Source: Sandaracinaceae bacterium
GTDB taxonomy: Bacteria; Myxococcota_A; Polyangia; Polyangiales; Sandaracinaceae
Assembly (NCBI GenBank): GCA_019637095.1
Contig: JAHBWG010000014.1
Span: 60,392 to 124,391, forward strand
Length of the DNA: 64,000 nucleotides
Direction of reading: 5' to 3'
Positions within the stretch are counted from its first letter, which is position 1. Each line of letters begins with the position of its first letter. The translations under genes were made by a program, and so were the position numbers. The notes under the pieces were generated by a model. That model was not told where the DNA came from. It saw only the letters and a list, made by a program, of their open reading frames with translations, and searched no databases. This document shows positions 24,522-31,409 of this stretch, piece after piece.

Positions 24522-25898
24522 ATGCGGATGAATCGGCGCTCGTTCGTGCGGGCTCTCGGCGTCTCGGCGCTCGGCATCCCGCTCGCAGGCCTCGCGGGGC
24601 GGCTCGCGTCGGCGTCGCCGAGCGCGGCCCCGCGAAGGCTCATCCTGTGGCCCTCGCTCAACGGCGTCCGGCCCGATCTGTTCTGGCCCGGCGGGGGAGG
24701 CGCGAGCCTCGTGACCGAGCCCTTCGCGGACTACCTCGACCGCGCGACGTTCGTGCGGGGCCTCGGCATCGAGGGATCGATGAACCACTACGCGGTCCGC
24801 AGCATGTTCACGGGCGCGCCGGTCTCCGACTACCTCACGCCGGATCCGGGCGTGCGCTCGCTCGATCAGGTCGTGGCCGAGCACTTCGCGGCCACCGCGC
24901 CGAGCGCGCGGCGCTCCGTCCACCTCGGGGTGATCCCGGCGGACGCGCTCGAGCTCTACCAGCGCTTCGGGCGCTCGACGTTCTTCTTCGACCCGACGCC
25001 GGTCGACTACGAGGCCAACCCGGTGACGGCGTTCGACCGCCTGTTCGGTGGGCTCGCCACGCCCGACGACACGCCGAGCGCACCGAGCGCGCCGAGCGCG
25101 CCGAGCGCGCCGCCCTCGCGCGCCGCGGCGCGCGCCGCGGCGCGCGCCGCCGCGCTCGCGCTGAACCGCGCCGAGCTCGACGAGCTCGCCGCGCGCGCGC
25201 GCGGGCTCGCCCTCGAAGAGGACAAGCTCGCGCAGCACGCTCGCGCGCTCGACGCGCTCGGCGGCGCCCCGATGGGCGGCGGCGCCGCGATGCCCACCCC
25301 GCCGCCGCCCGCGGTCTGCGACGGCACCCGGCTCTCGAGCGTCGAGGCGCTGCGGCCCGCGCTCGAAGGCGACGACCGCGCCGCGTACCGCTACGAGCGC
25401 TTCGAGGCGCTCTTCGACGCGCAAGTCGACGTGCTCGCTCGCGCCGTGACCTGCGGGCTGACGCGGGTCGCGACGCTGCAGGCCGGCTCCGCCGACGGCA
25501 ACGTCATCGTCCCCATCGATCACGGCTACCCGCACCACGACACGTCCCACGGCGACCAGGAGATCTTCGGCCGCTGCCAGCGCTGGTACGCGACGAAGTT
25601 CGCCCGACTCCTGCGCCAGCTCGACGTGCCCGACCCGCTCTGCCCCGACGGCCGCACCGTGCTCGACAACACGTGCGTGCTCTGGCTGAGCGAGTGTCTG
25701 CCGCTCGATCACAGCTCGGACGAGGTCCCCTGCCTCCTCGTCGGCGGCGCCGGCGGCGCGCTCGCGCGCGGCGCGCGGATCAGCGCGGCCGGCGCGAGCA
25801 ACCGCGCGCTGCTCAAGACGATCGCGCACGCGTTCGGCGTGCCCGACGCCGACACGCGGCACTTCGGTGACGTCCTCGTGCGGGAGCTGCTCGCGTGA
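24522..25898 (+). CDS. DUF1552 protein with Tat signal
   Basis: 458 residues. The N-terminus MNRRSFVRALGVSALG carries a twin-arginine motif (RRSFVR) followed by a hydrophobic stretch. DUF1552 features are RLILWPSLNGVRPDLFWP, FVRGLGIEGSMNHYAVRSMF and the terminal NRALLKTIAHAFGVPD. Residues about 185-225 are an alanine/proline low-complexity insertion. DUF1552 proteins occur with DUF1587/1592/1588/1585 proteins, mostly in Planctomycetota and Myxococcota; their biochemical role is undefined. The stop overlaps the next start (GTGA), so the pair is translationally coupled. ATG 24528 is an alternative start. Confidence 0.85.
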   Translation: MRMNRRSFVRALGVSALGIPLAGLAGRLASASPSAAPRRLILWPSLNGVRPDLFWPGGGGASLVTEPFADYLDRATFVRGLGIEGSMNHYAVRSMFTGAPVSDYLTPDPGVRSLDQVVAEHFAATAPSARRSVHLGVIPADALELYQRFGRSTFFFDPTPVDYEANPVTAFDRLFGGLATPDDTPSAPSAPSAPSAPPSRAAARAAARAAALALNRAELDELAARARGLALEEDKLAQHARALDALGGAPMGGGAAMPTPPPPAVCDGTRLSSVEALRPALEGDDRAAYRYERFEALFDAQVDVLARAVTCGLTRVATLQAGSADGNVIVPIDHGYPHHDTSHGDQEIFGRCQRWYATKFARLLRQLDVPDPLCPDGRTVLDNTCVLWLSECLPLDHSSDEVPCLLVGGAGGALARGARISAAGASNRALLKTIAHAFGVPDADTRHFGDVLVRELLA

Positions 25899-27493
25899 GG
25901 GGCGCGTCGATCGTCCTCGCGCTCCTGCTCGCCGGCTGCGTCGGTCGGCTCGAGGACCTCACGCCGCGGCGGCCCGCGCCGCGCGTCCCCGACGGCGAGA
26001 CGCGCCCGCGCGTCTGCGCGCCGGGCGCCCGCGACGTCGCGGGCCCGCGCCTGCTGCGGCGGCTCACGCGCGAGGAGCTCGAGGCGAGCGTACGCGCCGT
26101 GTTCGACCTCGACCGCGACGCGTGGCGCGGCCCTCGGCTCGCGCCCGATCCGGCGAGCGGCGACGGCTACACCAACCACGCCGATCGGCTGCGCGTCAAC
26201 GAGGCGTACGCGCTCCAGCTCCGCGAGGTCGGCGAGGAGGTCGGCGCGATCGTTGCGGCGCGCGCCGGCTGCGCCGAGACCTCCTGCGCCGAGGCGTTCG
26301 TCGCGCGCGTCGGCCGGCGCGCGTACCGCCGCCCCCTGACGGACGCGGAGCGCGCGCGCTACCGCGAGCTCGTCGCCGTCGCCGGCGACGCCGCGATCGA
26401 GGCGGTCGTCGCCGCGATGATCCAGTCACCGCACTTCCTCTACCGCTCCGAGCTCGGCGCTCCCGACGGCCGCGAGGCGCGGCTCGACGGCTACGAGCTC
26501 GCGACCGCGCTCGCGTACACCTTCACCGGCGCGCCGCCCGACGACGCGCTCCTCGAGCGCGCTCCCTCGCTGACGGACCGCGACACGCGCGCGCGGGTCG
26601 CGCGCGAGCTCGCCCTCGACGACGCGGGCCGCCCGCGCCCGGCGTTCGCCGCGGAGGTGCTGCGCTTCGCGCGCGGCTGGCTCGGGCTCGCGTCGCTCGA
26701 CAACCTCGGCAAGCGCCCGGACCGCTTCCCCGCGTGGACCCCCGAGGTGCGCGAGGCGCTCGGCCGCGAGGTCGACGCGTTCCTCACCCGCGTGCTGCTC
26801 GAGGAGCGCGGCACCGTCGCGGAGCTGCTCTCGTCGCGCACCACGACGCTCGACCCGGTGCTCGCGGCCTACTACGGCTGGGGCGCGCCCGGCCTCGCCG
26901 AGCGGCCCGAGGGCTGGGGCGCGGGCGTCCTCGCGCTCGGCGGCGTGCTCGCGGTGCGCGCCACCAACGCCGCCACCAGCCCGACGCAGCGCGGCCACTT
27001 CGTGCGCACGCACGTCCTGTGCGACCCGATCGAGCCGCCGCCGCCCGACCTGCCGCCGATCCCGGAGCCCACCGACGCGCGCACGACCCGCGAGCGCTAT
27101 GAGCGGCTGCACGCGGAGGACGAGTTCTGCCAGGGCTGCCACCGACTCATGGACCCGATCGGCTTCGGCTTCGAGCGGCTCGACGCGGACGGTCGCCTGC
27201 GCGCGCTCGACAACGGCTTCTCGATCGACGACTCGGGCGCGATCGAGTCGCTCGACGAGGGCGGCCCGGCGCGTCCCTTCGTGGGCGCCGACGAGCTCGC
27301 CGCGCTGCTCGCCGCGGACCCCGCGGCGGCGCGCTGCGTCGGCTCCTTCGGTGCGACCTACGCGTACGGCCTCTCCCGCGCCGACGCCGAGTGCCTCGCG
27401 AGCGGCGCGCTCGACGCGGTCGAGGAGCGCCCGCTCGTCGAGCTGTTCCTCGAGCTCGCGCTCACCCGCCACTTCGAGCGCCGCGCGCTCTGA
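25895..27493 (+). CDS. DUF1592/DUF1588/DUF1585 lipoprotein
   Basis: 532 residues from a GTG overlapping the DUF1552 stop. Lipobox LLAGC near residue 14. RLTREELEASVRAVFDLD is a DUF1587-like start. DUF1592 covers roughly 100-300 (IQSPHFLYRSELG, YELATALAYTFTG). DUF1588 follows, with CQGCHRLMDPIGFGFERLD, a CxxCH that may bind haem c. DUF1585 forms the C-terminus (ELFLELALTRHF). It probably works with the DUF1552 protein at the cell envelope; a redox role is suggested only by the CxxCH. The last 150 bases are duplicated at about 28549-28701. Confidence 0.85.
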   Translation: MRGASIVLALLLAGCVGRLEDLTPRRPAPRVPDGETRPRVCAPGARDVAGPRLLRRLTREELEASVRAVFDLDRDAWRGPRLAPDPASGDGYTNHADRLRVNEAYALQLREVGEEVGAIVAARAGCAETSCAEAFVARVGRRAYRRPLTDAERARYRELVAVAGDAAIEAVVAAMIQSPHFLYRSELGAPDGREARLDGYELATALAYTFTGAPPDDALLERAPSLTDRDTRARVARELALDDAGRPRPAFAAEVLRFARGWLGLASLDNLGKRPDRFPAWTPEVREALGREVDAFLTRVLLEERGTVAELLSSRTTTLDPVLAAYYGWGAPGLAERPEGWGAGVLALGGVLAVRATNAATSPTQRGHFVRTHVLCDPIEPPPPDLPPIPEPTDARTTRERYERLHAEDEFCQGCHRLMDPIGFGFERLDADGRLRALDNGFSIDDSGAIESLDEGGPARPFVGADELAALLAADPAAARCVGSFGATYAYGLSRADAECLASGALDAVEERPLVELFLELALTRHFERRAL

Positions 27494-27494
27494 G
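27341..27494 (+). repeat. direct repeat B, left copy (3' end of DUF1592 gene)
   Basis: About 153 bases nearly identical to 28549-28701 (about four substitutions), including the stop codon. This copy completes the intact gene; the insert starts immediately after it. Confidence 0.92.
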
Positions 27495-27499
27495 CCCCG

Positions 27500-27745
27500 C
27501 CGAAGTTCGGCGAGCGCTCCGTCGCGTGCGTGTCCGAGGAGCGAGGAGGCTCGCCGCGCTTCGTCGTGCGCGACTTCGACGAGCGCCTGTGCTGCGGTCG
27601 GCTCGAGCACCGCTTCGTTCGGCGCGCGTGCCGCCGCTGCGGTCACGAGCGGCTCGTCGCGTCGCCTGCAAGCGGCGCGGCATCGTCGCTCGTGCGTCGG
27701 GCGCCGCGTCTTCGACGTCGCGGCTCACCTCCGAGTCGAAGCGAG
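27500..27745 (+). pseudogene. IS91-type transposase zinc-binding fragment, frameshifted
   Basis: Reading + strand frames in turn gives RFVVRDFDERLCCGRLEHRF and CRRCGHERLVA, then (shifted) VACKRRGI, then (shifted) CVGRRVFDVAAHL. Together they follow the IS91/IS801 zinc-binding pattern (V..F..YL.CG.L.HGF.R..C..C..E.LVAFSCKRRG.CPSC..RRM...AAHL). No catalytic Y2 domain remains. It directly abuts the end of the DUF1592 gene, at the left border of insert B, and explains the 292-base gap there. Confidence 0.65.
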
Positions 27746-27772
27746 ATCGGGTGCCGACCGGCACGCGATCGC

Positions 27773-27778
27773 TATACT
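27773..27778 (+). promoter_or_regulatory. -10 box TATACT, leaderless-type
   Basis: TATACT is seven bases before ATG 27786, with no ribosome-binding site. It selects this start over longer upstream frames. Confidence 0.55.
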
Positions 27779-27785
27779 ACCCGTC

Positions 27786-28385
27786 ATGGTCGCGGCACCC
27801 GCGCTCGCGTCGCGAGACGTCGATTCCCACGAGGATCGCCTCGTGCTGCACGGGCTCACGTACAAGGACTACGTGTTGATCTCCGACGTGCTCGGGCACC
27901 GCCCGGGTCTCCGGCTCACCTATATCGACGAGACCCTCGAGATCATGACGACGTCGCCTCTGCACGAGCACCTCAAGAAGCTCATCGCGCGGCTGCTCGA
28001 GCTCCATGCGCTGCTGCGCGGGATCCGGATCCTCGGGTTCGGATCGGCGACGTACCGCCGGGAAGACGCGGAGCGGGGGCTCGAACCGGACGAGTGCTAC
28101 TGCATCGGCACCAAGAAGGAGTACCCCGATCTCGCGATCGAGGTGGTCGTCACGTCCAGCGCGGTAGACAAGATGGCGGTCTACGCGAGCCTCGGGGTCC
28201 GGGAAGTCTGGGTCTACGAGAGCGGGCGCTTCGCGGTGCACGAGCTCGGGCCCACCGGCTACGAGCTCCGCTCTGCCAGCACGCTCATCCCGGATCTCGA
28301 CTTCGAGACCTTCGCCGCCCACGTCGCCATGCCGGACCAGGACGACGCGGTGCGCGCCTACTGGAGTCATCTCCAGCCAACCTGA
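27786..28385 (+). CDS. Uma2-family putative endonuclease (DUF820)
   Basis: 199 residues. The Uma2/DUF820 fold of the PD-(D/E)XK type is supported by LTYIDETLEIMTTSPLHEHL near the N-terminus, then EPDECYCIG, then YPDLAIEVVVTSSAVDKMAV where D and the ExVVTS segment supply catalytic-type acids, and REVWVYESGRFAVHEL. Such proteins are abundant in cyanobacteria and myxobacteria, often near mobile DNA; the natural substrate is not established. It is the cargo gene of insert B, downstream of an IS91 remnant. The 163 bases after it up to the right repeat hold nothing I recognise. Confidence 0.8.
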   Translation: MVAAPALASRDVDSHEDRLVLHGLTYKDYVLISDVLGHRPGLRLTYIDETLEIMTTSPLHEHLKKLIARLLELHALLRGIRILGFGSATYRREDAERGLEPDECYCIGTKKEYPDLAIEVVVTSSAVDKMAVYASLGVREVWVYESGRFAVHELGPTGYELRSASTLIPDLDFETFAAHVAMPDQDDAVRAYWSHLQPT

Positions 28386-28548
28386 ACGCGCGGGGCGCGG
28401 ACCTCGCGCGCGCGCCGACGCGTGAGCGTCGTCTCGTCAGCTCTGGAGCTCGTCGAGCGTCCTCGGTGGCGCCGTCACGGGGCCGGAAGCTGGGCCGCCA
28501 GGGCACCCACGAGCTCGCCGGCCTCCTCGGCTCGCAAGCGTTCAACCG

Positions 28549-28701
28549 GCTCGTTCGGCGCGACCTACGCCTACGGCCTCTCCCGCGCCGACGCCGAGTG
28601 CCTCGCGAGCGGCGCGCTCGACGCGGTCGAGGAGCGCCCGCTCGTCGAGCGGTTCCTCGAGCTCGCGCTCACCCGCCACTTCGAGCGCCGCGCGCTCTGA
28701 G
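28549..28701 (+). repeat. direct repeat B, right copy (orphan DUF1592 gene end)
   Basis: A truncated copy of the DUF1592 gene's last 50 codons, still in frame with a TGA. It has no start of its own. The convergent hydrolase gene reads about 32 bases into this copy on the other strand and finds its stop there. Borders are given to within a base or two. Confidence 0.92.
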
Positions 28702-29667
28702 CGAGGAGTCGGCGCGCTCGCCCCGAGGCGCGAGCACGGGCTCGATGGCTCGCGCGACGCCCGCCGCGTCGTCGAGCCAGGGCGCGTGCCCGGTGCCCAC
28801 GACCTCGAAGCGCGCGTCGCGCATCTGCTCCGCGGCGGCGCGTCCGTCCCGCGCGTCGACCATCGAGTCCTTCGCGCCCCAAGCGAACGCGACCGGGCAC
28901 GCGATCGCGCGGAGCTCCTCCTGCGTCAGCACGAGCCCGGGTCGCTGGCCCTTCCACGAGATCGTCGCCTGGAGGAGCTCACGCCACGCCACCGCATGGG
29001 TCGGGACGCGCTCCGCCGCGAGCACGACCGCCTGGAGCGCGGGCTCGACGGCGTCGGGGTCGTGCCCGAAGCGGCGCAGGAACGCGCGCACCTGCGCGGG
29101 AGAGGGGCGCTCGAGCGCGAGCAGCAGCGGGCCGATCACCGGCATCGCGAGGAGGCGCAGGACGAACGGCAGCTCCGGCCCCGGGAGCATCGCCGCGCCG
29201 CCCACGAACGCCAGGCTGCGGACGCGGCTCGGGTGCGCGAGCGCGAGCCACATGGCCATGCCCGCGCCGATCGAGTTCGCGACGATGTCGACGGAGTCGA
29301 GCTCGAGCGCGTCGAGCGTCGAGACCAGCAGCTCGATCGAGCGCGCGCGGAAGTCGGGGTAGACGTCCGCGCGCTCGCTCAGCCCGAAGCCGGGGCGATC
29401 GAGGAGCAGGTGGCGCCGCCCGGGCAGCGCCGCCGCGAGCGGGACGCTCACCGCGCCGAACGTACCGCCGCCGTGCACGTGGAGCACCGGCGGGCCCTCG
29501 CCGCTCTCGAGGACGCGCGCACGGATCTTCGGTCGCGCGAGCGAGAGCCAACGCTCGCGGACCGCGAGCCCGTGCACGCGGAACAGGCGCGCCTCGGCGT
29601 CGCGCAGCGCATCGACCGGGTCCGCCGCGGTGCGTGGGTGGACCGACTCGAGGGGAGAGGACGACAT
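28669..29667 (-). CDS. alpha/beta-hydrolase
   Basis: 332 residues from ATG 29667; ATG 29703 is possible but lacks a ribosome-binding site and overlaps an operator-like palindrome. The fold is clear: PPVLHVHGGGTFGAVS as the HG oxyanion region, then HLLLDRPGFGLSERAD, then DIVANSIGAGMAMWLALAHP with a serine in a modified nucleophile elbow, and GTGHAPWLDD providing the catalytic His. Asp is likely in GAKDSMVD. It is a cytoplasmic esterase or related hydrolase with unknown substrate. The last dozen residues (about SSLRARGARSGG) are antisense translation of the duplicated DUF1592 gene end. It is divergent from a LysR regulator. Confidence 0.82.
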   Translation of the reverse strand: MSSSPLESVHPRTAADPVDALRDAEARLFRVHGLAVRERWLSLARPKIRARVLESGEGPPVLHVHGGGTFGAVSVPLAAALPGRRHLLLDRPGFGLSERADVYPDFRARSIELLVSTLDALELDSVDIVANSIGAGMAMWLALAHPSRVRSLAFVGGAAMLPGPELPFVLRLLAMPVIGPLLLALERPSPAQVRAFLRRFGHDPDAVEPALQAVVLAAERVPTHAVAWRELLQATISWKGQRPGLVLTQEELRAIACPVAFAWGAKDSMVDARDGRAAAEQMRDARFEVVGTGHAPWLDDAAGVARAIEPVLAPRGERADSSLRARGARSGG

Positions 29668-29701
29668 CTCGCCACCCTGCCTCCCCGGGTTCAGTTCGTC
29701 C

Positions 29702-29723
29702 ATTCGAGTTCATCGCATCGAAT
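29702..29723. promoter_or_regulatory. operator-like palindrome ATTCGA-N10-TCGAAT
   Basis: A perfect 6+6 inverted repeat in the 81-base gap between the hydrolase and the divergent LysR gene, with the T-N11-A layout typical of LysR-type regulator sites. It lies just upstream of the LysR gene's TATGAT box. Confidence 0.55.
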
Positions 29724-29736
29724 CACCGGCTGTGCT

Positions 29737-29742
29737 TATGAT
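29737..29742 (+). promoter_or_regulatory. -10 box TATGAT, leaderless-type
   Basis: TATGAT six bases before ATG 29749 of the LysR gene, without a ribosome-binding site. Confidence 0.55.
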
Positions 29743-29748
29743 TCGTTC

Positions 29749-30672
29749 ATGGAGCTGCGACACCTCCGCGCCCTCGAGGCCGTGCTCGCGACGGGCTCGT
29801 TCACGGCGGCGGCGGCGGCGCGGCACGTGTCGCAGCCCGCGCTGTGGGCGCAGATCAAGGAGCTCGAGGCGGAGCTCGGCCTCAAGCTCTTCCTGCGCTC
29901 GGGGCGCGGCGTCGCGCCCACCGCGGCGTGCCTCGCGCTGCGTCCGCGCCTCGACGTCGCGCTCCGCGAGCTGGGCGACTTCCGCCGCGCCGCGACGGAG
30001 ATCCGCGACGGGTGGGACGCGCCCGCCCGCATCGCGTGCGCTCCGTCGCACGTCTCCCGGTTCCTCGCCGGCTGCCTGCGCGCGCTCGTCGATCGCGAGC
30101 CCCGCAGCCCCTTCCCGGTGATCGTGCCGGTCACGACCCAGACCGCGATCGAGACGCTCGAGAGCGGCGGCGTCGATCTCTTGGTGGAGCCGCGGAGCAA
30201 GCGCGCGAGGCGCGACGCCGCGCCGCTCTACCCCGTGCGCGTCGTCGCGGTCGGTCACGCCGCGCGCGCGAAGAGCGCAGCGCTCCACGTCCGCGCGCTC
30301 GACGGAGTGCCTCTCGCCACGATGCCGAGCGACAGCCTCGTGCGCCGGATGCTCGGCGACGCGGCGGCGGCCGCGGACGTGCGGCTGCGCGTCGTCCACG
30401 AGAGCCGCGACGCGGCCGCGCTGCTCGCGCTCGCGCGCGAGGGCCTCTGCACCGCGGTGCTCGCCGACGAGATGCTCGACGAAGGGGCCGCGGAGCGGGC
30501 GGTGCCTCTCGCCGGACGCCGCGCGCTCGCCGTCGAGCTGTGGCTCGCGTGGCGCAACGAGGAGGCGCTCTCGCCGGCCGCCCGCGCGCTGCGCGACGTG
30601 ATGATCGAGCGCGCCGCGGCGCGCAGGGCCGCGACGGGGGCCCGTCGTCCTTCGCGCAGGCGTCGCGCGTGA
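29749..30672 (+). CDS. LysR-family regulator of the divergent hydrolase
   Basis: 307 residues. The N-terminal winged helix-turn-helix is classic: MELRHLRALEAVLATGSFTA, then AAARHVSQPALWAQIKELEA, then LGLKLFLRSGRG. Residues 90-300 form the periplasmic-binding-like effector domain. The C-terminus is Arg-rich. LysR proteins bind a small-molecule effector and usually control the divergent gene and themselves; the palindrome at 29702-29723 fits that. The effector is unknown. Confidence 0.88.
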   Translation: MELRHLRALEAVLATGSFTAAAAARHVSQPALWAQIKELEAELGLKLFLRSGRGVAPTAACLALRPRLDVALRELGDFRRAATEIRDGWDAPARIACAPSHVSRFLAGCLRALVDREPRSPFPVIVPVTTQTAIETLESGGVDLLVEPRSKRARRDAAPLYPVRVVAVGHAARAKSAALHVRALDGVPLATMPSDSLVRRMLGDAAAAADVRLRVVHESRDAAALLALAREGLCTAVLADEMLDEGAAERAVPLAGRRALAVELWLAWRNEEALSPAARALRDVMIERAAARRAATGARRPSRRRRA

Positions 30673-30736
30673 GTCCGCTCGTCGGGCCAGCCGAGGATCG
30701 TCGGGCGTCGCCGACGCGCGGCGGCGCCGGCGGCGC

Positions 30737-31201
30737 TCACCGCCGACGCGTGCGCTCGTACGTACCCATCAGCGTCGCCTTGGCGAGGACGTGCTCGCGC
30801 GTCGCCTCGAGGAGCTCGCCGCGGCGCAGCGGCCCGTCGCCGAGGACGACGTCGAGCGCGTACAGCTCGAAGAAGTAGCGGTGCCGGCCGATCGGCGGGC
30901 AGGGCCCACCCCAGCCGGTGCGGCCCCAGTCGTTGAGCCCGTCTCGGGCGCTCGGCGGCGCGCCGGCACCTTCCTCGAGGCCACCGTCGCGCGGCGGCAG
31001 GTCGTAGAGCACCCAGTGCGTCCAGGTCGTCCGCGGGTGTGCCGGATCGGGCGCGTCCGGATCGGCCACGACGAGCGCGAGCGAGCGCGCGCTCGCGGGC
31101 ACGCCGGTCCACGCCAACGGGGGCGAGACGTCGTCGCCGTCGCAGGTGTGCCGCGCGGGGATGGGATCGCCGTGGGCGAAGGCCGAGCTGCTCAGGATCA
31201 C
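30737..31201 (-). CDS. YbhB/YbcL (PEBP-family) protein
   Basis: 154 residues from GTG. The PEBP family pattern is complete: IPARHTCDGDDVSPPLAWTG, SLALVVADPDAP, TWTHWVLYDLPP, GRTGWGGPCPP, and HRYFFELYALD. It is a soluble anion-binding-pocket protein related to Raf kinase inhibitor protein; in bacteria the role is uncertain. There is no signal peptide. It converges with the LysR gene (64 bases between stops) and is divergent from the formate-tetrahydrofolate ligase gene. Confidence 0.9.
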   Translation of the reverse strand: MILSSSAFAHGDPIPARHTCDGDDVSPPLAWTGVPASARSLALVVADPDAPDPAHPRTTWTHWVLYDLPPRDGGLEEGAGAPPSARDGLNDWGRTGWGGPCPPIGRHRYFFELYALDVVLGDGPLRRGELLEATREHVLAKATLMGTYERTRRR

Positions 31202-31358
31202 CGCGACACCCCCTCTCGCGCCCAGGTAGCCGCGCGCCGCGCCGCGGCAAGCCGGTCGGTCCTCGTGCGCCAGCCCTGGGCCGCGCCATCGAGCCGGGTC
31301 CTGGCTCGGTCACGTCCGATCGAGCGCGGGGCTCTCGATCCGCGCGCCCGCCGACGGG

Positions 31359-31364
31359 TATCCT
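31359..31364 (+). promoter_or_regulatory. -10 box TATCCT for the ligase gene
   Basis: TATCCT lies 45 bases before GTG 31410, giving a leader of roughly 38 bases with a GAGGAGA ribosome-binding site six bases before the start, so this gene is conventionally led. Confidence 0.4.
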
Positions 31365-31409
31365 CCCGCCCGCCGGCGCCGTTCGCCGGCCCAGCGTGAG
31401 GAGACCGAA

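Noticed and set aside
29668..29703. Earlier hydrolase start at ATG 29703
   Set aside because: No ribosome-binding site, overlaps the operator-like palindrome, and adds a non-conserved leader.
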